64,000 nt of DNA from Candidatus Ferrigenium altingense (GTDB lineage: Bacteria > Pseudomonadota > Gammaproteobacteria > Burkholderiales > Gallionellaceae), in assembly GCA_020621985.1 (NCBI GenBank), contig JAHRYS010000001.1, forward strand, positions 372,001 to 436,000, in the 5' to 3' direction. Positions 51,321 to 58,869 of the stretch are shown piece after piece. Numbering within the stretch: the first letter of the stretch is position 1; each line of letters starts with the position of its first letter. A program made the position numbers and the translations under genes. The notes under the pieces are model-generated. The model was not told the DNA's origin. It saw only the letters and a program-made list of their open reading frames with translations, and did no database searches.

Positions 51321-52261
51321 GGTTGTTTCTCCGATAAGGTGGACAGGTGCATGGCCTTGGCAACGACCGCGCGGGTCAGTAGCGGGGCGAACAGTTCGAT
51401 GAAGTCGTAAGTATAGCCGCGCAGGTATTCGTTCTTGCGGATCGCGATGCGCGTGGTGTTGGGCTTGAACAGGTGCTTGGCATTGATCATGCGCAGATGC
51501 CGGTCGCGTTCCGGGACGAAGGCGATCTCGGCGAGGATGCCGATGCCCAGCCCGAGTTCCACGTAGGTCTTGATCACGTCGGCGTCGATGGCGGTCAGTG
51601 CGATGTTCGGCTCGATATGCACCTTTTCGAAGGCTTCATTGATCTTGCCGCGACCGCTGAAGGCGAAGTCGTAGGTGACGATGGGGTATTGCGCGATCTT
51701 CGCCAGCGTCAGCTTTTTTTCCTCCAGCAGCGGGTGCTTGGGCGGCACGACCACGCAGTGGTGCCATTCGTAGCACGGCAGCGTGACGAGGTCGTCGTAC
51801 AGCGACAGGCTTTCGGTGGCGATCGCGACATCGGCCTCGCCGTTCAGCACCTGCTCGGCGATCTGCGTCGGGTTGCCCTGGTGCAGGCCGAGCTTCACTT
51901 TCGGGTAGCGCCGGATGAACTGCTTGACCACCGGCGGCAGGATGTAGCGCGCCTGGGTGTGGGTGGTGGCGATGGTCAGGTGGCCGCTGTCCTGCGTGTG
52001 GAATTCCTGCCCCACCTGCCGGAGGTTTTCCGCGTCGTGCAGCATGCGCCGGGCGATGTCGAGGATGGCCTGGCCGGGCTCGGTGATGGCGACGACGCGC
52101 TTGCCGTTGCGCACGAAGATGTCGATGCCCAGCTCCTGCTCCAGCTGCTTGATCTGCTTGCTGATGTTGGGCTGCGAGGTGTACAGCGCGTCGGCGGCAT
52201 CGGAAATCTTCAGGCCGCGCCGCACGATCTCGTTGACATAACGCAGTTGCTGAAGGTTCAT
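51317..52261 (-). CDS. cysB: CysB-like LysR family regulator
   Basis: A 314-residue LysR regulator starting MNLQQLRYVNEIVRRGLKISDAADALYTSQPNISKQIKQLEQELGIDIFVRNGKRV. That N-terminus is specific for the CysB/Cbl group, and the substrate domain has TTHTQARYILPPVVKQFIRRYP and YDFAFSGRGKINEAF. CysB proteins activate sulfate assimilation genes with O-acetylserine as inducer. It is divergent from the tauE-type gene and lies beside cysI-cysH-cysD-cysN, the expected targets. The choice between cysB and cbl is uncertain. Confidence 0.9.
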   Translation of the reverse strand: MNLQQLRYVNEIVRRGLKISDAADALYTSQPNISKQIKQLEQELGIDIFVRNGKRVVAITEPGQAILDIARRMLHDAENLRQVGQEFHTQDSGHLTIATTHTQARYILPPVVKQFIRRYPKVKLGLHQGNPTQIAEQVLNGEADVAIATESLSLYDDLVTLPCYEWHHCVVVPPKHPLLEEKKLTLAKIAQYPIVTYDFAFSGRGKINEAFEKVHIEPNIALTAIDADVIKTYVELGLGIGILAEIAFVPERDRHLRMINAKHLFKPNTTRIAIRKNEYLRGYTYDFIELFAPLLTRAVVAKAMHLSTLSEKQP

Positions 52262-52359
52262 GGCGGTGCTCCTATATGACTAATAGTTATAAGATGCTAA
52301 CAGAAAACCATTTAGAAATATAATCACGCCCGGCTAGAATGCGCGTCTGAATTTTTCGG
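52262..52359. promoter_or_regulatory. AT-rich divergent control region between cysB and tauE-type gene
   Basis: About 98 bases, much more AT-rich than the surroundings. On the plus strand TAGAAT (52335-52340) may be a -10 with a weak TTAGAA 17 bases upstream. On the minus strand GGAGCACC precedes cysB. A CysB binding site here is likely from the layout, but no clear box could be assigned. Confidence 0.4.
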
Positions 52360-52368
52360 GTGGGTCGC

Positions 52369-53151
52369 ATGGACTGGATGTACACATTATCCGGCTTCCT
52401 GGTCGGGCTGATCGTCGGCGTGACCGGGGTGGGCGGCGGGTCGCTGATGACGCCGTTGCTGGTGCTGTTTTTCGGCGTGTCGCCCGCCACGGCGGTGGGA
52501 ACGGATCTGCTGTATGCCTCGTTGACCAAGACGGTGGGCGGCTGGGTGCACGGGCGGCGCGGCACGGTGGACTGGAAGGTGGTGGGGTTGCTCGGCTTGG
52601 GCAGCTTGCCGGCCGCCGTGGTCACGATCGCGCTGCTGAAATATCTCGCACTGGATGAAAAATCCCTGCGCAGCCTGGTGACCGGCGTGTTGAGCGTGGC
52701 CCTGCTGGCGACGGCGGCGGCGCTGCTACTGAAGGATCAGATCAAGAAACTCGCGCGGCGCAAGGACGGCACGGTATACGAGCTGCACCACCGCTACCTG
52801 CCGGCCGCGACGATTGTGACGGGTATCGTCGTCGGCGCGCTGGTGACGATTTCTTCCATCGGCGCCGGCGTGCTGGGCACGGTCGCGTTGCTGTTTCTGT
52901 ATCCGCGCATGCCGGCGGTGAAGGTGGTGGGCACGGACATCGTCCATGCCGTGCCGCTGACCGCGCTGGCCGGGATGGGGCATATGGCGCTGGGCACGGT
53001 GGACCTGGTGCTGCTGGGCAGCTTGCTGCTGGGCTCGTTGCCCGGCATCTACATCGGCAGCCACCTGAGCGCGAAAGTGCCGGAAAAGGTGCTGCGCCCG
53101 GTTCTGGCGGTTATGCTGCTGATTATCGGCATCAAGATGGTGATGTATTAA
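52369..53151 (+). CDS. TauE/SafE (TSUP) family sulfite/organosulfonate exporter
   Basis: A 260-residue membrane protein with about eight helices and the two TauE repeats: LVGLIVGVTGVGGGSLMTPLLVLFFGVSPATAVGTDLLYASLTK and GIVVGALVTISSIGAGVLGTVALLFLYPRMPAVKVVGTDIVHAVPL. An ATG at 52369 is chosen; a GTG three codons upstream is also possible. The family exports sulfite or sulfonates. Its place between the CysB-like regulator and cysI supports a role in sulfite homeostasis. Confidence 0.9.
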   Translation: MDWMYTLSGFLVGLIVGVTGVGGGSLMTPLLVLFFGVSPATAVGTDLLYASLTKTVGGWVHGRRGTVDWKVVGLLGLGSLPAAVVTIALLKYLALDEKSLRSLVTGVLSVALLATAAALLLKDQIKKLARRKDGTVYELHHRYLPAATIVTGIVVGALVTISSIGAGVLGTVALLFLYPRMPAVKVVGTDIVHAVPLTALAGMGHMALGTVDLVLLGSLLLGSLPGIYIGSHLSAKVPEKVLRPVLAVMLLIIGIKMVMY

Positions 53152-53179
53152 AAATTAAGCTATTTTTAGAGAGCGGTTG

Positions 53180-53240
53180 TGTAGGAGCGGGCCACGCCCG
53201 CGAATGAAAAGAGCAATCGCACGCATGGCGTGCTCCTACA
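53180..53240. repeat. Inverted repeat, GTAGG family, copy 3
   Basis: TGTAGGAGC (53180-53188) and GCTCCTACA (53232-53240) are exact complements, with an inner GGCCACGCC / GGCGTG relation. It is located just before the cysI ribosome site. Confidence 0.75.
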
Positions 53241-53271
53241 ATTTGTAAATGATTTAACAAGGAAAACCGCG

Positions 53272-55302
53272 ATGAGCGCAAAGACACAGAATTTATCCGA
53301 TTTGGCGGAAATCGACCGCTTCGAACAGGCCATTCAGGCTTTCAATGCCGGCAGCCTGGATATTGACCGCATGACGGCGGTGCGCCTGCAGCATGGCGTG
53401 TACGGACAGCGCCAGCAAGGCGTGCACATGTTCCGCATCAAGGCGCCCGGCGGATGCATGACGCCGGACCAGCTGGATGCGGTTGCGGATGTCGCCGCGA
53501 GCTATTCGCAAAAAGGCATCGCGCATGTCACCACGCGCCAATCCATCCAGATCCATTTCGTTCCGCTCGACAGCACGCCCGCCGCGATGCGCCGCATCGC
53601 CAAGGTCGGCATGACCTCGCGCGAGGCATGCAGCAATACGGTGCGCAACATGACGGCTTGCGGCCTGTCCGGCGTATGCCCGCGCGAGCGCGTAGATGTG
53701 ACGAAGCATCTGGACGGCGCGGTGATGCACTTTTTGCGCAACCCGCTCAACCAGCAATTGCCGCGCAAGTTCAAGTTCAGTTTTTCGGCCTGCGAGACGG
53801 ATTGCGCGCAGGCGATGCTGCATGATTGCGGCGTGGTGGCGGTCGAAAAGGGCGGGCAGCACGGCTTCATGGTCAAGGCCGGCGGCGGCTTGGGGCACAA
53901 GCCGCACGAGGCGATCGTGGTCGAGGAATTCATTCCGGAACGTGAGCTGCTGTTTTCGCTGGAAGCGCTGGTGGCGCTGCACAACAAATATTCCGACCGC
54001 ACCAAGCGCGCCAAATCGCGCATCAAGTTTCTGGTCGAGCGTTTCGGCGAGCAGGGTTTTGTGGAAAAGTACCGCGAAGAGTTCGAACGCACCCGAGAGG
54101 CGCTTGCCGCGCAGGCCTATCCGCAGGGCGAGTGGCGCCAGCCGGGCGGCGGCGAAATCCCCGGGCCGGGCGCGCCGCGCAAGCTGTTCGCGCAGCGCCA
54201 GGCAGGGCTGTCCGTGCTGCCGGTTGCGCTGCCGACCGGCGACATGACCCCGGCGCAGATGCGCGGCATCGCCGCCTTGTTGCGCGCGCACGGCCTGGGC
54301 GAGATCCGCACCACGCAAGACCAGAACCTTTCCATTTTCAACGTGCCGCAGGCCAGCGTGGCCGCGTTGCGCGGCGGACTGGCCGAGCTGGGGCTGCATG
54401 AGCCGGTTGCCGGGGATGACGTGGTGGCGTGCCCGGGGACTTCGACCTGCCGCCTCGGCATCACCGCCAGCCCGGTGATCGCACCGCAATTGTCCGGCGG
54501 CAAGGCCGATTTGCGCATCCGCGTGTCGGGTTGCCATAACGGTTGCGCGCAGCCGGAAACCGGCGACATCGGCATTTACGGCGAAGGCAAACGGCTGCAC
54601 GGCAAACTGGTGCCGCACTACCAGATGTATTTCGCCGGCAGCGGCATGCAGAACGGCGCGCTGGCCTTGAAAGGCCCCGCGTTGCCGGTGGCGCGCATCA
54701 AGCAGGCCATCGAGCGCGTGCAAGAGGCGCATCTCGCCAGCGGCGCAGCCAGCTTCTTTACCTGGGCGCGCGCGCAAGCCCCCGATTATTTCAAGCAACT
54801 GCTGGCCGATCTGGCCGACGTGAAGGCGGAGGATTTGCAATCGGTGATGCGCGATTACGGCGATGCCGGCGACTTCCGCGTGCTGAACATGGGCGGCGGC
54901 GAATGCGCGGGCGTATCGCAGGCGCTGATCGGCGCGAATTTCTTCGAGGCGGCGCATGAGCGCGAATACCGCAACGCTTTGGTGTTCCAGCGCAAGTATG
55001 ACGAAGCGGCACACTGCAACGAGGCGATCCTGCGCCTGCTCGGTTCGGGCATCGTGCAGTTGCTGGAGGGGGCGCATGACGGCGACTTGAACCAGCTCGC
55101 CGCGCAACTGCGGCAACTGGCTCCCGGAGTCCTTGCAGACGAGTTTGCGCAGGTTGCGGGCAGCCTCGCCAGCGGCGCGGAGATCGACGCCGAAGCGCTC
55201 GCGGCAATCAGCGCGGCGGTGGATAATTGGACCATCAAGGCTGCGGCTTTTGCGTCGCAAAAGGACGCGCAGCTTGATTTGGCGGAGGCTTTGCCAAAAT
55301 GA
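53272..55302 (+). CDS. cysI: Siroheme/4Fe-4S sulfite (nitrite) reductase with C-terminal extension
   Basis: Reduces sulfite to sulfide. The start at 53272 follows AAGGAAAA and gives 676 residues. Both half-domains are seen: VRLQHGVYGQRQQGVHMFRIKAPGG, TTRQSIQIHFV, RNMTACGLSGVCPRERVDV, then the cluster/siroheme cysteines CPGTSTC (387-393) and CHNGC (421-425). After about residue 555 an extra helical domain of roughly 110 residues (GGGECAGVSQALIGANFFEAAHEREYRNALVFQRKYDEAAHCNEAILRLL...) is appended. It is HEPN-like in look and not part of E. coli CysI. No flavoprotein subunit (cysJ) is nearby, so ferredoxin is a likely donor. The stop overlaps cysH by 4 bases. Confidence 0.92.
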   Translation: MSAKTQNLSDLAEIDRFEQAIQAFNAGSLDIDRMTAVRLQHGVYGQRQQGVHMFRIKAPGGCMTPDQLDAVADVAASYSQKGIAHVTTRQSIQIHFVPLDSTPAAMRRIAKVGMTSREACSNTVRNMTACGLSGVCPRERVDVTKHLDGAVMHFLRNPLNQQLPRKFKFSFSACETDCAQAMLHDCGVVAVEKGGQHGFMVKAGGGLGHKPHEAIVVEEFIPERELLFSLEALVALHNKYSDRTKRAKSRIKFLVERFGEQGFVEKYREEFERTREALAAQAYPQGEWRQPGGGEIPGPGAPRKLFAQRQAGLSVLPVALPTGDMTPAQMRGIAALLRAHGLGEIRTTQDQNLSIFNVPQASVAALRGGLAELGLHEPVAGDDVVACPGTSTCRLGITASPVIAPQLSGGKADLRIRVSGCHNGCAQPETGDIGIYGEGKRLHGKLVPHYQMYFAGSGMQNGALALKGPALPVARIKQAIERVQEAHLASGAASFFTWARAQAPDYFKQLLADLADVKAEDLQSVMRDYGDAGDFRVLNMGGGECAGVSQALIGANFFEAAHEREYRNALVFQRKYDEAAHCNEAILRLLGSGIVQLLEGAHDGDLNQLAAQLRQLAPGVLADEFAQVAGSLASGAEIDAEALAAISAAVDNWTIKAAAFASQKDAQLDLAEALPK

Positions 55303-56012
55303 GCCTGCAACAGAAAATCGAACAGACCGTCGCCGTGCTGCAACAGGCCGCGCGCGATTTCGCGCCGGTGTGCTTTGCCAACAGCCTGGGCGCGGAGGAC
55401 ATGGTGCTGACCGACCTGATCGCCAAACACGTTAACTCGAAGAATGGGCAGGATATCGAGATGTTCAGCCTCGACACCGGGCGCCTGCCGCAGGAAACCT
55501 ATGACCTGATGCAGGAAGTGCATAAGCGTTACGGCGTGCCGCTGAAAATCTATTTTCCGGACTGCACGGCGGTCGAGGAATATGTCGCGCAAAACGGCGC
55601 GAATGCTTTTTACGACAGCGTGGAACTGCGCAAGCGCTGCTGCTACATCCGCAAGGTCGAGCCGCTGAAGCGCGCGCTGGCAGGCAAGCGCGCGTGGATC
55701 ACCGGGATGCGCCGCGACCAGGCCGTCACGCGCGGCAGCCTGGAAGTGTCGTCGTTCGACGCGGATCACGGCTTGCAGAAATTCAATCCGCTGCTGGACT
55801 GGACGAATGCCGAGGTGTGGGAGTACATCAAACAAAACGATGTGCCGTACAATAAGCTGCACGACCGCTTCTACCCGAGCATCGGCTGCGCGCCGTGCAC
55901 AAGGGCGGTGACCCCCGGCGAAGACATCCGCTCCGGCCGGTGGTGGTGGGAAAACCCCGAAAACAAAGAGTGTGGTCTACATGTAGGCCGCACTCCTCTA
56001 AAGCGTGCGTAG
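55299..56012 (+). CDS. cysH: APS reductase (4Fe-4S, assimilatory)
   Basis: Reduces adenylyl sulfate to sulfite with thioredoxin. The 237-residue protein has the SFSLDTGRLP-type nucleotide motif (MFSLDTGRLPQETYDL), the cluster cysteines Cys114-Cys115 (KRCCYIRKVEPL) and Cys197/Cys200 (GCAPC). These mark the iron-sulfur, APS-using type. The catalytic Cys225 is in KECGLH. The C-terminal end GRTPLKRA is encoded by one side of a fold-back sequence, and a second ECGLHVGK tail lies 120 bases downstream in another frame. Confidence 0.94.
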   Translation: MSLQQKIEQTVAVLQQAARDFAPVCFANSLGAEDMVLTDLIAKHVNSKNGQDIEMFSLDTGRLPQETYDLMQEVHKRYGVPLKIYFPDCTAVEEYVAQNGANAFYDSVELRKRCCYIRKVEPLKRALAGKRAWITGMRRDQAVTRGSLEVSSFDADHGLQKFNPLLDWTNAEVWEYIKQNDVPYNKLHDRFYPSIGCAPCTRAVTPGEDIRSGRWWWENPENKECGLHVGRTPLKRA

Positions 56013-56032
56013 CGCGCTTGTTTTCGGGGTTT
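55952..56032. repeat. Fold-back sequence over the 3' end of cysH
   Basis: AAACCCCGAAAACAA (55952-55966) and its exact complement (56018-56032) flank a second, inner imperfect hairpin (GAGTGTGGTCTAC / GTAGGCCGCACTC). The cysH stop lies inside. The structure includes the codons for the catalytic ECGLH motif. Confidence 0.75.
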
Positions 56033-56082
56033 CGGTGAAGACTTATGTCGCGCATGAAATGTGCGACGTTAGTCGTAGCCAA

Positions 56083-56145
56083 AACGAGGATGGCAAGGAA
56101 TGTGGCTTGCATGTAGGCAAGACCGCGCAGTTGAAAAAAGTTTAA
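56083..56145 (+). pseudogene. Second copy of the CysH active-site tail
   Basis: In a frame shifted by one relative to cysH the sequence reads NEDGKECGLHVGKTAQLKKV and stop. ECGLHVG is identical to the tail of the intact gene 120 bases upstream. It has no start of its own. It looks like the original 3' end of cysH, displaced by an insertion that duplicated the tail. Confidence 0.55.
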
Positions 56146-56161
56146 GAAAACGAAAACCAAT

Positions 56162-56236
56162 TAGCCACAGAGAACACAGAGCTCACAGAGAAATACCTTC
56201 ACAGCGCTCTCTGTGTACTCTGTGGTCTCTGTGGCA
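56162..56236. repeat. 9-nt-period hairpin repeat, CACAGAG family, copy C1
   Basis: The left arm is AGCCACAGAGAACACAGAGC plus TCACAGAG; the right arm is the complement of TGCCACAGAGACCACAGAGT plus ACACAGAG. Arms are about 29 nt and the loop is about 14 nt. It lies between the co-directional genes cysH and cysD. Confidence 0.88.
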
Positions 56237-56254
56237 AAAAAGAAAGATTTATAA

Positions 56255-57160
56255 ATGAGCAAACATACCTTTACCCATCTGGACGCGCTGGAAAGCGAGT
56301 CCATCCACATCATGCGCGAGGTCGCGGCGGAGTGCAAAAATCCGGCGCTGCTGTTCTCCGGCGGCAAGGATTCCATCGTGATGTTGCGCCTCGCGGAGAA
56401 GGCGTTCCGCCCGGCGAAGTTCCCGTTTCCGCTGGTGCACATCGACACCGAGCACAACTTCCCCGAGGTGATCGCGACCCGCGACAAGCTGGCTGCCGAC
56501 CTCGGCGAGCGGCTGATCGTGCGCTCGCTGGAAGATTCCATCAAGCGCGGCACCATCATCATTAAAGACCCGGACAAACCGCGCAACCCGTATCAATCCG
56601 TGACCCTGCTGGAGACCATCGCCGAGTTCGGCTTCGACGCCTGCATGGGCGGCGCGCGGCGTGACGAGGAAAAGGCGCGTGCCAAGGAACGCATCTTCTC
56701 GTTCCGCGACGAATTCGGCCAATGGGACCCGAAGAACCAGCGCCCCGAGTTGTGGGACATCTACAACACGCGCGTCCATGCCGGCGAGAACATCCGCGTG
56801 TTCCCGATCAGCAACTGGACGGAGATGGATATCTGGCAATACATTTCCCGCGAGAAATTGTATATCCCGGAAATTTACTACGCGCATGAGCGCGAAGTGA
56901 TCCGCCGTGGCAATTCGGTGATTCCGGTATCGCATCTGGTTCAACCCAAGCCGGGCGAGAAAGTGGAAGTGCTCTCGGTGCGTTTTCGTACCGTGGGCGA
57001 CATGACCTGTACCGCGCCGGTAGAATCCACTGCGAGCAACGCGCAGGAGATCATCGACGAGACTTCGACCACCCGCATCACCGAACGCGGCGCGACGCGC
57101 ATGGACGACCAGACCTCGGATGCCTCGATGGAGCTGCGCAAGAAGGAAGGGTACTTCTAA
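56255..57160 (+). CDS. cysD: Sulfate adenylyltransferase subunit 2
   Basis: Forms APS from sulfate and ATP together with CysN. The 301-residue protein has the PP-loop LLFSGGKDSIVMLRLAEKAF, the block HIDTEHNFPEVIATRDKLA, CMGGARRDEEKARAKERIFSFRDEFGQWDPKNQRPELW and the end blocks EVLSVRFRTVGDMTCTAPVES and RMDDQTSDASMELRKKEGYF. The sequence agrees with CysD over its whole length. Confidence 0.98.
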   Translation: MSKHTFTHLDALESESIHIMREVAAECKNPALLFSGGKDSIVMLRLAEKAFRPAKFPFPLVHIDTEHNFPEVIATRDKLAADLGERLIVRSLEDSIKRGTIIIKDPDKPRNPYQSVTLLETIAEFGFDACMGGARRDEEKARAKERIFSFRDEFGQWDPKNQRPELWDIYNTRVHAGENIRVFPISNWTEMDIWQYISREKLYIPEIYYAHEREVIRRGNSVIPVSHLVQPKPGEKVEVLSVRFRTVGDMTCTAPVESTASNAQEIIDETSTTRITERGATRMDDQTSDASMELRKKEGYF

Positions 57161-57169
57161 AAAACCTCT

Positions 57170-57285
57170 CATCCGCAGATTACGCAGATTAAATAGATTA
57201 AAACTGTAAACCTGATTGATGTAATTCAAGCCATTTACTTTGACTAAATTAGTTTTTAATCTGTTTAATCTGCGTAATCTGCGGA
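57170..57285. repeat. 9-nt-period hairpin repeat, CGCAGATTA family, copy A3
   Basis: The left arm starts TCCGCAGATTACGCAGATTA and continues with AATAGATTAAAA; the right arm is its complement with one or two mismatches. The stem is more than 30 bp around a loop of about 44 nt. It is the best paired copy of the family. It lies between the co-directional genes cysD and cysN. Confidence 0.9.
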
Positions 57286-57318
57286 CAAACGTCTTTGACT
57301 TTTCAGGTTCTTAAAATT

Positions 57319-58569
57319 ATGAGCAACACTACACAACTACTCCGTTTCATCACCGCCGGCAGCGTGGACGACGGCAAAAGCACGCTGATCGGCCGCCTGC
57401 TGCACGACTCCAAATCGATCTTCGAGGATCAGCTTTCGGCGATTTCAAAAACCAGCGAGAAGCGCGGCATGGCCGCCGTCGATCTGTCCTTGCTGACCGA
57501 CGGCCTGCAGGCCGAGCGCGAGCAGGGCATCACCATCGACGTGGCCTACCGCTACTTCGCCACGCCCAAGCGCAAGTTCATCATCGGCGATACGCCGGGG
57601 CACGAGCAGTACACGCGCAACATGGTCACGGCGGCGAGCACGGCAAATCTGGTGGTCATCCTGATCGATGCGCGCAAAGGCGTGCTGGTCCAGACGCGCC
57701 GCCACACCTATCTGGCCAGTCTGGTCGGTATCCCGCACATCGTGCTGGCGGTCAACAAGATGGATATGGTGGATTATTCCGAAGCGCGCTTCAACGAAAT
57801 CTGCACCGAGTATTTGGCCTTCGCCGCACAGCTCGGTTTGCACAACGTCACCTGCTTGCCGTTGTCCGCGCTGGTCGGCGATATGCTGGTGGATCGCGGC
57901 GACAATCTGAACTGGTATCAAGGCGCCACGCTGATGGAGTTGCTGGAGAACGTCGAGATCGATCACGATGTGAACACCACCGACTTCCGTTATCCGGTGC
58001 AGTGGGTGTGCCGTCCGCAAACCGAGGAATATCACGACTTCAGGGGGTTCATGGGGCGCATCGAAGCGGGCGAAGTGTCGGTGGGCGACGAGATCACCGT
58101 GTTGCCATCGGGCCGCACCAGCAAGGTAAAAGAGATCGTCACCTACGACGGCAACCTGCAAACGGCTTACGCACCGCAATCCATCGCCATCACGCTGACC
58201 GACGAGATCGATATTTCGCGCGGCGACATGTTCGTCAAAGCGGATTATCTGCCGACGGTCGCGAAAGAGTTCGAGGCGATGCTGTGCTGGCTGTCCGAAA
58301 CACCGCTCGACAAGAATCGTAAATACCTCGTCAAGCACACCACGCGCACGGCGAAGTGCCTGTTCTCCAGCATCGACTACCGTGTGGATGTGAACACGCT
58401 GGAGCAGCACGCCAACCCGACGGTGAACATGAATGACATCGCGCATGTGGCGATGAAGGTGCAACAGCCGCTGGCATTTGACCACTACAAGCGCAACCGC
58501 GCCACCGGCTGTTTCATCGTGATCGACGAGGCGACCAATAACACCGTCGCGGCAGGGATGATCGTTTAG
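57319..58569 (+). CDS. cysN: Sulfate adenylyltransferase subunit 1 (GTPase)
   Basis: The GTPase subunit that drives APS formation by CysD. The start at 57319 (MSNTTQLLRF) gives 416 residues. The GTPase motifs are TAGSVDDGKSTLIGRLLHDSK (G1), DTPGHEQYTRNM (G3) and NKMD (G4), followed by the elongation-factor-like barrel (RYPVQWVCRP, RGFMGRIEAGEVSVGDEI). There is no CysC kinase fusion at the C-terminus, consistent with direct APS reduction by CysH. Confidence 0.97.
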   Translation: MSNTTQLLRFITAGSVDDGKSTLIGRLLHDSKSIFEDQLSAISKTSEKRGMAAVDLSLLTDGLQAEREQGITIDVAYRYFATPKRKFIIGDTPGHEQYTRNMVTAASTANLVVILIDARKGVLVQTRRHTYLASLVGIPHIVLAVNKMDMVDYSEARFNEICTEYLAFAAQLGLHNVTCLPLSALVGDMLVDRGDNLNWYQGATLMELLENVEIDHDVNTTDFRYPVQWVCRPQTEEYHDFRGFMGRIEAGEVSVGDEITVLPSGRTSKVKEIVTYDGNLQTAYAPQSIAITLTDEIDISRGDMFVKADYLPTVAKEFEAMLCWLSETPLDKNRKYLVKHTTRTAKCLFSSIDYRVDVNTLEQHANPTVNMNDIAHVAMKVQQPLAFDHYKRNRATGCFIVIDEATNNTVAAGMIV

Positions 58570-58587
58570 ACATAGCGCATAAATCTA

Positions 58588-58650
58588 CTGATGAAACTAC
58601 TAGCCATCTGACTAAGTTGGCAAACTACGCCAACCAAGTCATTGGTTATG
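58588..58650 (+). repeat. 63-nt dispersed repeat, copy 2
   Basis: It starts CTGATGAAACTACTAGCCAT and ends AAGTCATTGGTTATG, matching the minus strand of 41062-41124 without gaps. A partial third piece, CCAACTAAGTCGTTGATG, lies at 58839-58856. It begins 19 bases after the cysN stop. Confidence 0.75.
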
Positions 58651-58658
58651 CGCGATTC

Positions 58659-58741
58659 GGAGGCGGGGTCGGGCAGTGCTCGCGATCCTCACATACTGCT
58701 GTGTATGCTCCGGTCGCTGTGCGCTGGCCTCCCCCACCTCC
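58659..58741. repeat. Long imperfect palindrome (BIME-like)
   Basis: GGAGGCGGGG at the left and CCCCCACCTCC at the right, with inner CACATAC / GTGTATG around a TGCT loop, make one long imperfect stem. It occupies most of the 300-base gap between cysN and the CobD/CbiB-family gene. No gene is seen in that gap. Confidence 0.7.
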
Positions 58742-58869
58742 AAACCGCTCGCTACGATTTCTGTCGCTATGTATAGCGGGAATGTTTTCTGGCATCGGCA
58801 TCTATAGAGCAGCACGAGGTTGTGTGCTATCTTTCGTACCAACTAAGTCGTTGATGCCTTCCCGATGCC

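Noticed and set aside
53293-55260. Long open frame on the minus strand opposite cysI
   Set aside because: It mirrors the GC-rich codon pattern of cysI, has no family motif, and cysI itself is certain from its cluster cysteines.
58570-58869. Gene in the 300-base gap after cysN
   Set aside because: Open frames there are short and made of repeat DNA (63-nt repeat and palindrome); no start site or motif.
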